DNA of 21,681 bases, taken from UBA1067 sp050874585. Its GTDB lineage: Bacteria; Verrucomicrobiota; Kiritimatiellia; RFP12; UBA1067. A model generated the notes under the pieces. It was given only the letters and a program-made list of their open reading frames with translations, was not told the DNA's origin and ran no database searches. Positions 15,752-21,525 of this stretch are shown piece by piece. Each line of letters begins with the position of its first letter. Positions within the stretch are counted from its first letter, which is position 1. The DNA lies in contig JBNMKZ010000043.1 of assembly GCA_050874585.1 (NCBI GenBank), positions 1 to 21,681 of the forward strand, given 5' to 3'. Both the position numbers and the translations under genes were made by a program.

Positions 15752-16276
15752 CTAAAGAGACGCGATGACGAACCCCTTACGGATAGTAAGGGGCTGGTAA
15801 CTGCACCTTGTGAGAACGCCCGCTATCCGAAGTTGTGTGGACAGGTCGGGGAGAGCAATGTTCGTGTCGAGGATGAACCTTGGATTAACCCGATTGTGAC
15901 TGCCCGATGTGTTGGTATGAATATTTGCAAGATGATTTGTAAAGGTGTCTGTCAGCAAGGTGTAATAAATGAAATCTAATGAAACACCGTTTTTTGCTAT
16001 CAGAGGTAAAAATTCAGTCGAGCATATTTTATTTTCGTCCTCGCAACGAACTTCCCATATTCTTCGGAATCGGACATTCAATTTGTTTAAGAGAATACAA
16101 TTATCTGGAACAGTAAATTTATTACTCAAGATATCATTTCCCATTAGAGTTAAGACGGTCTTCCCATCGTCAAACCCTGGAAGACTATATAGATGCCATT
16201 TCTTGTTCGGCTGTGCCGAAGGATTAATAGAGATGGCACGAATCTCAACGGCTTCACATAATTTGCAATACTTCAT
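15752..16276 (-). CDS. hsdS: Silent HsdS N-terminal TRD cassette (TRD1-b)
   Basis: An antisense frame whose first ~145 residues (MKYCKLCEAVEIRAIS... to LPDLSTQLRIAGVL) are an HsdS-like N-terminal target recognition domain. After RIAGVL it crosses site 1 and runs into meaningless sequence, ending at 15752. After inversion of the 39-bp repeat segment, PDLSTQLRIAGVL would join GSLDEKIALNRKKIAELE of the downstream half in frame, giving an HsdS of about 410 residues. Start 16276 (MKYC) aligns with MKIND of the opposite TRD; MDEKN at 16291 is an alternative. Base composition is AT-rich, as is common for exchanged TRDs. In this orientation it lies against the direction of hsdM and is presumably not made. 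Confidence 0.8.
   Translation of the reverse strand: MKYCKLCEAVEIRAISINPSAQPNKKWHLYSLPGFDDGKTVLTLMGNDILSNKFTVPDNCILLNKLNVRFRRIWEVRCEDENKICSTEFLPLIAKNGVSLDFIYYTLLTDTFTNHLANIHTNTSGSHNRVNPRFILDTNIALPDLSTQLRIAGVLTRCSYQPLTIRKGFVIASL
15773..15793. promoter_or_regulatory. Hairpin between hsdM and the first inversion site
   Basis: CCCCTTAC (15773-15780), loop GGATA, GTAAGGGG (15786-15793): a perfect 8-bp stem 34 bases after the hsdM stop. No T-run follows, so it is more likely an mRNA-stabilising or attenuating structure than a full terminator. It lies outside the invertible segment and therefore stays fixed. Confidence 0.5.
15812..15850 (-). repeat. hsdS inversion site 1 (39-bp inverted repeat, left copy)
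   Basis: The reverse complement of these 39 bases occurs exactly at 16693-16731. Read on the minus strand it contains the shared core GGATAGCGGGCGTTCTC (15812-15828). The pair flanks 842 bp that contain two opposed TRD coding regions, the layout of an invertible segment. Confidence 0.9.
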
Positions 16277-16291
16277 ATTCTTTTCATCCAT

Positions 16292-16720
16292 ATGAAAATA
16301 AATGACATCGCGTGTCATGTGCGATCACGCACTTCAATATCACTCATTGATGTTGACTATTATGTGTCGACGGACAATATGCGCCCAAATTTTGGGGGTA
16401 TCGGTACTCCATCATCCATCCCCTCTTCTGGAAATGTTACGGCTTACCAAGCAGGCGACATACTCCTGTCGAACATTAGACCATACTTCCGAAAGACTTG
16501 GCTTGCTACACATGAAGGCGGTTGCAACGCCGATGTACTGTGTATCAGAGCAAACCCAAACAAGTGCATTCCGAAGTATCTGTATTATGTTTTCACAACA
16601 GACAGTTTTGTTGCCGACTATCTCAAGTCCTGCAAAGGTGCGAAAATGCCGAGAGGCAATGTCCAACGTTTGCTCGATTACGAATTTAACCTCCCGACCT
16701 GTCCACACAACTTCGGATAG
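16292..16720 (+). CDS. hsdS: HsdS N-terminal TRD (TRD1-a), sense orientation but frameshifted at its end
   Basis: A 142-residue target recognition domain (MKINDIACHVRSRT..., ending RLLDYEFNLP) of the type that reads half of a bipartite site. It should continue as PDLSTQLRIAGVLGSLDEKI. Instead the frame reads PTCPHNFG and stops at the TAG inside the recombination core. The silent TRD has four C at the repeat border (15848-15851 on the minus strand), while this copy has three (16693-16695), so one missing base explains the break. In the frame of the C-terminal half, a TAA at 16687-16689 blocks read-in. No Shine-Dalgarno is evident before ATG 16292. Expression would have to come from hsdM read-through. 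Confidence 0.78.
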   Translation: MKINDIACHVRSRTSISLIDVDYYVSTDNMRPNFGGIGTPSSIPSSGNVTAYQAGDILLSNIRPYFRKTWLATHEGGCNADVLCIRANPNKCIPKYLYYVFTTDSFVADYLKSCKGAKMPRGNVQRLLDYEFNLPTCPHNFG

Positions 16721-16737
16721 CGGGCGTTCTCGGAAGT
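16693..16737 (+). repeat. hsdS inversion site 2 (central site, shared by both invertible segments)
   Basis: 16693-16731 is the exact inverse of site 1. 16715-16737 is the exact inverse (23 bp) of site 3 at 19539-19561. The core common to all three, 16715-16731, encodes R-I-A-G-V-L in the HsdS frame. Homology to the site 3 side continues to 16920 without length difference (206 bp). Confidence 0.88.
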
Positions 16738-16755
16738 CTCGACGAAAAGATCGCT

Positions 16756-17502
16756 TTGAACCGCAAAAAGATAGCGGAGCTGGAGGTGTTGGCGAAGACC
16801 ATCTACGGCTACTGGTTTGTGCAGTTCGACTTTCCCGACAAGGACGGCAAGCCCTACAAATCCTCCGGCGGAAAGATGGTCTGGAACGAACAACTGAAGC
16901 GCGAGGTGCCGGATGGGTGGGAAGTTGGGACTATTAGAGACTTGGGGGAGATTGTTTCTGGAGGGACTCCGTCAACAAGCAATCCGACGTTTTGGACACA
17001 AAATGGAGTTGCGTGGATCACGCCGAAAGATCTATCAGATACCACGAATAAGTACGTTCGCCATGGAGAGCATGACATAACGGAAGAAGGATTGCGGAAT
17101 TCGTCTGCTCGATTGATGCCACGGAAGTCGATCTTGCTTTCAACTCGTGCTCCTATTGGATATATCGCTATAGCAGATTGTGACCTCTGCACAAATCAGG
17201 GTTTCAAATCGATTATACCGAACAAGGGTATTGGAAGTGAATTCATCTATTATTTGGTGCAATCCCTTATTCCTTATGTGAAGACACTCGGCGTAGGATC
17301 TACGTTCTCTGAAGTGTCAAAAAGTTCTTTTGCCTCTGTCCGTATCATACTTCCGCCCACAACAGTAATAGACAGATTCAACGAAATAGCTACAAGTATT
17401 GGGGAATCTCGATGTGTCTGCGAAGTCCGTGTCGAAGAGTCAATAAAACAACGCGACACGCTCCTGCCGTTGCTGATGAACGGGCAAGTGGCGGTCGGAT
17501 AG
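16756..17502 (+). CDS. hsdS: HsdS C-terminal half (central conserved region + TRD2-a), in the expressed orientation
   Basis: A 248-residue frame. It begins with the HsdS conserved linker (NRKKIAELEVLAKTIYGYWFVQFDFP, KSSGGKMVWNEQLKRE, PDGW), which spaces the TRDs and binds HsdM. TRD2 follows (GEIVSGGTPSTSNPTFW, ending RDTLLPLLMNGQVAVG). The open frame runs up to 16690, so PDLSTQLRIAGVLGSLDEKI is present upstream, but the first usual start is TTG 16756. It is therefore the second half of an HsdS, normally fused to whichever TRD1 lies before site 2. In this assembly it is out of frame with TRD1-a. The recombinase ATG follows after 75 bases. Confidence 0.85.
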   Translation: MNRKKIAELEVLAKTIYGYWFVQFDFPDKDGKPYKSSGGKMVWNEQLKREVPDGWEVGTIRDLGEIVSGGTPSTSNPTFWTQNGVAWITPKDLSDTTNKYVRHGEHDITEEGLRNSSARLMPRKSILLSTRAPIGYIAIADCDLCTNQGFKSIIPNKGIGSEFIYYLVQSLIPYVKTLGVGSTFSEVSKSSFASVRIILPPTTVIDRFNEIATSIGESRCVCEVRVEESIKQRDTLLPLLMNGQVAVG

Positions 17503-17520
17503 CCATACAATTTGAGGCTG

Positions 17521-17570
17521 CCGTTTCCTATTTATGTGGGGCATAGTGCCCTGCATAACAAAGGAAACGG
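17521..17570 (+). promoter_or_regulatory. Long hairpin overlapping the recombinase ribosome-binding site
   Basis: CCGTTTCCT (17521-17529) pairs with AGGAAACGG (17562-17570). Inside, TTATG pairs with CATAA and GGGCA with TGCCC around loop TAG, with two G-U pairs between them. The last two G of the stem begin the GGAGG (17569-17573) that lies 4 bases before ATG 17578. Folding would partly hide this site. Confidence 0.6.
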
Positions 17571-17577
17571 AGGCAAA

Positions 17578-18381
17578 ATGACAGAGCAATTCGCTCGTGC
17601 ATTGAAGTTGTCCGATCTCTCGGACAACACGATAATCTCGTATTGCAAGGCGGTGGAATACTTCTATCGCCAGTACGGGGAAGTGAACAAGAAGAACCTG
17701 TTGTCCTACAAGGGATGGCTGGTGGAGAACTACAAGGCCAAGACCGTGAATCTTAGGCTGCAGGCCTTGAACCGATACCTCGACTTCATAAAGAAGCCGA
17801 ATCTCAAGATGAAGTTCATCAAGGTTCAGCAGCAGAACTTTCTGGAGAACGTCATCAGCGACGCGGATTACCGCTTCTTCTGCCGGAAGCTGAAATCCGA
17901 GAAGCGGCTCAACTGGTATTTCGTGGTGCGTTACCTTTGCGCCACGGGAGCTCGCATTTCGGAACTTCTGCAAATCAAGGTGGAACACGTCGAGGCGGGC
18001 TACCTTGATCTCTACGGCAAGGGCGGCAAGTTGCGTCGCCTCTATATTCCGAAACGCCTTAAGGCGGAGACGGACAAGTGGCTTGCGGAAACTGGACGCA
18101 CAAGCGGCTATCTCTTCTGCAACCGATTCGGAAAGCGAATCACGGCTCGCGGCATCGGATATCAGTTGAAGACGCTTGCGAAGAGTTACGGCATCGACAC
18201 GAAGGTGGTCTATCCGCACTCCTTCCGCCATCGCTTCGCCAAGAATTTCTTGGCGAAGTTCAACGACATCGCGCTACTTGCGGACTTGATGGGGCATGAA
18301 TCAATCGAGACGACGCGCATCTACCTTCGCCGCACAGCGACCGAGCAGCGCGACCTCATCGACCGCATCGTGACGTGGTGA
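17578..18381 (+). CDS. Tyrosine recombinase (XerC/D-like), probable hsdS invertase
   Basis: A 267-residue integrase-family protein. The N-terminal SAM-like core-binding domain spans about 1-90 and the catalytic domain follows. All catalytic residues are present: Arg126 (ATGARISELL), Lys151 (GKGGKLRRL), His214 and Arg217 (HSFRHRF), His240 (LMGHES) and Tyr249 (TTRIYLRR). ATG 17578 with GGAGG 4 bases upstream is preferred to TTG 17512. It lies inside the larger invertible segment, 75 bases after the HsdS half, so it can be co-transcribed with hsdRMS in this orientation. Small recombinases beside inverted hsdS halves are the known drivers of type I specificity switching. That it acts on the sites here is inferred from position. 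Confidence 0.92.
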   Translation: MTEQFARALKLSDLSDNTIISYCKAVEYFYRQYGEVNKKNLLSYKGWLVENYKAKTVNLRLQALNRYLDFIKKPNLKMKFIKVQQQNFLENVISDADYRFFCRKLKSEKRLNWYFVVRYLCATGARISELLQIKVEHVEAGYLDLYGKGGKLRRLYIPKRLKAETDKWLAETGRTSGYLFCNRFGKRITARGIGYQLKTLAKSYGIDTKVVYPHSFRHRFAKNFLAKFNDIALLADLMGHESIETTRIYLRRTATEQRDLIDRIVTW

Positions 18382-18388
18382 CCAAGTA

Positions 18389-18418
18389 GCGGGGTAGTGT
18401 GGCGGTGCGCTACCCCGC
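18389..18418. terminator. Bidirectional hairpin between convergent genes
   Basis: GCGGGGTAG (18389-18397) pairs with CTACCCCGC (18410-18418), a perfect 9-bp stem with a 12-base loop. It sits 8 bases after the recombinase stop and 2 bases before the end of the convergent small membrane gene. There is no clear T-run on either side. Confidence 0.5.
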
Positions 18419-18420
18419 CA

Positions 18421-18747
18421 TTAGCCAATAAGCATAATGACTATGGATGCGACGGAGGCCACAAGGGAAACTGTAGCAATCCATTGTGATATCAGCGCGG
18501 TCTTTGCCGAATCTGCCGCCTGCTTCAATAGTAGTTCATTCGCTTTTTGCGCCGCAGCAAGTTGCGCTTTCAATATCTCGCTTTGTTTCTTTGCCTGCTC
18601 GTTCAGTTCTATTGTTACCTTGCCGACCTTGCGCCTTCGCGCATTCTCCGTTTGCATGGCATGTTCAAGGGAGCGATGATTCTTTTCAATCTCGGCAAGT
18701 TGCCTTGCTGAACAGATGTCTGTCAAAGATCTACCGTTGTAGTTCAT
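18421..18747 (-). CDS. Small coiled-coil protein with a C-terminal membrane anchor
   Basis: A 108-residue protein of no recognised family. Residues about 15-85 are charged and heptad-like with few breaks (QLAEIEKNHRSLEHAMQ, NEQAKKQSEILKAQLAAAQK), suggesting a coiled coil. Residues about 88-107 are a single hydrophobic helix at the extreme C-terminus, so it is probably tail-anchored. Its ATG overlaps the stop of the minus-strand HsdS half as ATGA, which implies translational coupling and a functional link to that specificity half. It lies inside the 2.8-kb invertible segment. It could be an accessory defence or membrane-tethering factor, but function is unknown. Confidence 0.7.
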   Translation of the reverse strand: MNYNGRSLTDICSARQLAEIEKNHRSLEHAMQTENARRRKVGKVTIELNEQAKKQSEILKAQLAAAQKANELLLKQAADSAKTALISQWIATVSLVASVASIVIMLIG

Positions 18748-19568
18748 TTTAAATCTCCGACTGAAACCTGTCCGTTCATCAAGAGTGGAAGAAGTTGATC
18801 TCTTGCATCTTGAAGACGGGCGGATTCTTCATCAAGTCTCATGATTTGACGATAAATCGGTTTCTCAATTTCGTTGAAATCAGACAGAATCGCACTGTTA
18901 TTTGGCACAGCAAGTAGCTTGGCTACAAAGTGTTCTGTCTTGAGGTTGTTGATTCCCGTTCCTGAACAAATTTGCTTGATATAGGCGCGATATGTTGCAC
19001 TTCTAAATAAATTGTAAATGATATGACAGTACTCGCCCGTTGGTGAAAACGAAGTACAGAACGCACCAAAGGCGCAATCAGGGTTGGATCGCGTAACGAG
19101 TCCGGCCTTTCCGACGTGTTCCTTGCTACCACTCGACATGGCAATCAGCACTTGCCCTTTTTGCAGCGTTTGCGATTCTGTCACCATAGTCGTCGGAATG
19201 AAAACTTCGTTTGAATCTCGAACAACATACCCTCCCGCGATGTTGTTGCCCCTATAAACGGGAATGACATTTGCCTCGCCTCTCGCTACTTCATCTTCCT
19301 TTGAATATGAAACGCCACGATTGAATGTCCCACAATCGCTGATGCTCCATGAAATCCACCCCTCCGGGATTTCGCGTTTGAGTTGTTCGTTCCAGACCAT
19401 CTTGCCGCCACTCGACTTGTAGGGGTGTCCATTCTTGTCAGGAAAGTCAAACTGCACAAACCAATAGTCGTAGATCGTCTTTGCCAATGCCTCCAACTCC
19501 CGAATCTTCCGACGGTTCACCTCAATCTTCTCGTCCAAACTTCCGAGAACGCCCGCTATCCCCAAATT
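18744..19568 (-). CDS. hsdS: Silent HsdS C-terminal half (conserved region + TRD2-b)
   Basis: The second HsdS half-cassette, inverted relative to hsdRM. HsdS similarity begins at NLGIAGVLGSLDEKIEV (about 19568), continues through NRRKIRELEALAKTIYDYW and KSSGGKMVWNEQLKREIPEGW, then a distinct TRD2 (NRGVSYSKEDEVARGEAN...) ending LLPLLMNGQVSVGDLK. Upstream of 19568 the frame runs into intergenic repeat DNA, so the long frame to 19832 is not a real N-terminus. It has no TRD1 and no good start; GTG 19523 matches the TTG position of the sense copy. Inversion across sites 2 and 3 would place it behind TRD1 in frame. Confidence 0.83.
   Translation of the reverse strand, partial: NLGIAGVLGSLDEKIEVNRRKIRELEALAKTIYDYWFVQFDFPDKNGHPYKSSGGKMVWNEQLKREIPEGWISWSISDCGTFNRGVSYSKEDEVARGEANVIPVYRGNNIAGGYVVRDSNEVFIPTTMVTESQTLQKGQVLIAMSSGSKEHVGKAGLVTRSNPDCAFGAFCTSFSPTGEYCHIIYNLFRSATYRAYIKQICSGTGINNLKTEHFVAKLLAVPNNSAILSDFNEIEKPIYRQIMRLDEESARLQDARDQLLPLLMNGQVSVGDLK
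19539..19561 (-). repeat. hsdS inversion site 3
   Basis: Exact 23-bp inverse of 16715-16737. It is the outer end of a 206-bp homologous inverted pair (19356-19561 against 16715-16920), equal in length, with a second exact 23-bp block (19381-19403 against 16873-16895). Site 3 lies in the same orientation as site 1. Confidence 0.85.
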
Positions 19569-19655
19569 GCCGCATCCAGCTTTTAGTCGAGTCGAATGGT
19601 CCCTCTTCTCTCGCAAGCCCTCAGGCAGGCGGTTTGTTGCCCTACCTTTGCGCCC

Positions 19656-19806
19656 CCGAACCCCCGCTTGGAAGCGGCGGAGCGCAGAAGGGAGGAGAGA
19701 AGCCCCATCACGCAGGCGTTGTGTAGGCGCAGGCGCGGCAAAGCCATCTGCCGCGTTCCAGCCTGTCGTCGGCCTTGTCCCTCCTCTCGGGCGAGGGGGT
19801 GAGCGC
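19656..19806 (+). repeat. Repeat element copy B, right of the RM island
   Basis: Same strand as copy A. 19656-19740 aligns with 9809-9893 at equal length (85 bases) with few differences; 19741-19806 aligns with about 9927-9994. Copy B lacks the inverted ends and about 30 internal bases of copy A. It fills the gap between the last HsdS cassette and the MATE promoter. Confidence 0.6.
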
Positions 19807-19990
19807 GAAGTGTCGCGAGTGAGGCCTTCCACGGGGCGCCACCGTGAGAGTTGTCCTGTCCGAAACCAGCCGTCTTGTCGAGGCTGGACAGGCTAAGTAA
19901 ACTTTTGTTGCCCAAGTGCGAAAGGTGAGCGCAACCGTGGAAGCCGAGACCGAGCGACAGCTTCGCGCAAGCCCCCGAGCAGGCGGTTTG
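19807..19990. other. Intergenic stretch before the MATE gene
   Basis: No gene is seen here. AGCCGTCTTGTCGAGGCT (19870-19887) can form a short stem in the middle of the stretch. Frames that continue into the MATE frame from 19916 have no support as coding. Confidence 0.4.
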
Positions 19991-19999
19991 TGGTATAAT
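19991..19999 (+). promoter_or_regulatory. Extended -10 promoter for the MATE gene
   Basis: TGGTATAAT, the same form as at 2498 and 3919. Predicted transcription start is about 20006, giving a leader of about 24 nt. No -35 match at 17 bases. Confidence 0.55.
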
Positions 20000-20029
20000 G
20001 TGCCGCGTTTTGCAGTGAGGTTGGTGGTT

Positions 20030-21346
20030 ATGGACATTTTGAAGGATAGCATCGCTGTCGTCTATCGGAAGTTCCTCGCGGCGGCGTTCGGCTCGGCCCT
20101 GATGACGAGCATCTATTCACTGGTTGACGCGGCAGTTGTCGGGCAGTATCACGGACCGGCCGGCGTGGCGGCCATGGCCGTCATTGCCCCCATTTGGAAC
20201 GTCATCTTCTCCCTGGGCCTGCTGGCGGGAATCGGTGGCTCCGTCCTTTATGCCGTCAAGCGCGGCGCACGGTCCTCAATCGCTCCGGCCAACCGCTACT
20301 TTACGGTTTCGCTTCTTGCGGGCTTGGTCCTTTCGGCGGTTGTCATGGCTGGACTCTTCCTCTATACGGATCCGCTTCTGAGACTTTTCGGAGGAAAGGG
20401 CGAACTGCTTGATCTTTCGCTCCGCTACATGCGTGCCGCCCAGTGGGGCGTGCCCCTGTTCATCTTCGCCAATATCCTCATGGCGTTCCTGCGCAATGAC
20501 GGGAATCCGAAATTGGCGACGCTGGCTGTGCTTTCGGGCGGCATCTTCAATGTCTTCGGAGACTATTTCTTCGTCTTTACTTGTAATATGGGGATTTTCG
20601 GCGCGGGCCTTGCCACGATTATCGGTGAGGCCATCGCTATCCTCGTCATGGTCTCCCACTTCTTCCATCGCAGGAATACCCTGCGGCTCGAGATGCCGTT
20701 CGTGCCCGTCCTTTTTGCTCGGAAGATTGTCGTCGTCGGATTCTCTGCCTTCTTCATCGACCTGGCGATGGGCATCCTGACGATGCTCTTCAACTGGCAG
20801 ATTCTCCACTACATGGGCACGGACGAATTGGCGGTCTATGGCGTGATTGTGATGGTGAGCACATTCGTTCAGTGCTGTGGATACGGTATCGGACAGGGTG
20901 CGCAGCCGATTCTCTCGCAGAACTACGGGGCGGGGGCGTTCTCGCGGGTGGGCCAGACGCTCCGCTATTCCATTTGGACGGCGGCAGTCGTCAGTGCCGT
21001 ATGGCTTGCCGCGCTCCTTTCCGAGCCGAATGCCTTTGTGCGGCTCTTCATGCGTCCCACGGAGGCCGTCCTGTCGGTTGCGCCCGGCATCATTCGCACG
21101 TATGCGCTGGCATTCGTCTTTCTGCCTTTCAATGTCTTCGCGACCTATTACTTTCAGGCGATTCTGCGTCCCCGGACATCGTTTGCGGTTTCCCTTGCGC
21201 GCGGACTGGTCCTACCGGGTTGCCTGATTCTCGCATTGCCGTCCCTGTTTTGCGGCGCGGCACTTTGGTGGGCGGCACCGATTGCGGAGGCGGTGGTTGC
21301 CGGGGGCGTGGTCTTTGCGCTCGTGCGGACGCGGCAGAAGCGATAG
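20030..21346 (+). CDS. MATE-family multidrug/metabolite exporter
   Basis: A 438-residue inner-membrane protein with about 12 hydrophobic segments in two similar halves, the size and layout of MATE (MOP superfamily) cation-coupled exporters. Features include DAAVVGQYHGPAGVAAMAVIAPIWN near the start and AFLRNDGNPKLA mid-protein. The second half has GIGQGAQPILSQNYGAG, a common MATE motif. Substrate cannot be told. ATG 20030 (MDILKDSIAVVYRKF) follows GAGG at 20017-20020. The frame is open further upstream, but the promoter lies between. Likely monocistronic, with structured repeats after its stop. Confidence 0.9.
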   Translation: MDILKDSIAVVYRKFLAAAFGSALMTSIYSLVDAAVVGQYHGPAGVAAMAVIAPIWNVIFSLGLLAGIGGSVLYAVKRGARSSIAPANRYFTVSLLAGLVLSAVVMAGLFLYTDPLLRLFGGKGELLDLSLRYMRAAQWGVPLFIFANILMAFLRNDGNPKLATLAVLSGGIFNVFGDYFFVFTCNMGIFGAGLATIIGEAIAILVMVSHFFHRRNTLRLEMPFVPVLFARKIVVVGFSAFFIDLAMGILTMLFNWQILHYMGTDELAVYGVIVMVSTFVQCCGYGIGQGAQPILSQNYGAGAFSRVGQTLRYSIWTAAVVSAVWLAALLSEPNAFVRLFMRPTEAVLSVAPGIIRTYALAFVFLPFNVFATYYFQAILRPRTSFAVSLARGLVLPGCLILALPSLFCGAALWWAAPIAEAVVAGGVVFALVRTRQKR

Positions 21347-21365
21347 GTGGAAGTCGGGGGAATTC

Positions 21366-21400
21366 AACTTGCGACTCATTTGAGTTCCAGTTGCGTCTCG
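21366..21400 (-). repeat. 35-bp extragenic repeat, copy 2
   Basis: Reverse-oriented partner of 9402-9436 (30 of 35 identical by eye). It lies 20 bases after the MATE stop. With adjoining GAACGAGTTGCAAG it can fold into alternative stems. Confidence 0.6.
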
Positions 21401-21445
21401 AACGAGTTGCAAGTGGGACTTTCCGCCTGGGCACCCCGGATTCGG

Positions 21446-21525
21446 GAGAAGCTGTTCTCTCGACGCGGAGAAGCTGTTCTCCGGGGGAAGAGAAGCTGTT
21501 CTCTTGATCGGGAGAACAGCTTCTC
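21446..21525. repeat. Array of four 14-bp palindromic units
   Basis: GAGAAGCTGTTCTC occurs at 21446-21459, 21468-21481 and 21490-21503, spaced every 22 bases, and once inverted at 21512-21525. The last two units form a 14-bp hairpin with an 8-base loop. Each unit is itself a small stem (GAGAA/TTCTC). It lies about 100 bases after the MATE gene. Beyond it (21526-21681) I see no gene. Confidence 0.8.

Noticed and set aside
15698..15979. Small plus-strand frame after hsdM containing ENARYPKLCGQVG
   Set aside because: That peptide is the antisense reading of the recombination site and recurs wherever the site does. It overlaps the silent TRD on the other strand.
17578..18381. Phage or integrative-element integrase with attachment site
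   Set aside because: No tRNA, phage or conjugation genes are present. Position between inverted hsdS halves fits an invertase better.
19569..19832. N-terminal extension of the minus-strand HsdS half to an ATG at 19832
   Set aside because: The extension is translated repeat copy B. HsdS similarity begins only at about 19568.
21446..21525. CRISPR array
   Set aside because: Units are 14 bp with 8-base spacers and one is inverted; no cas genes are present.
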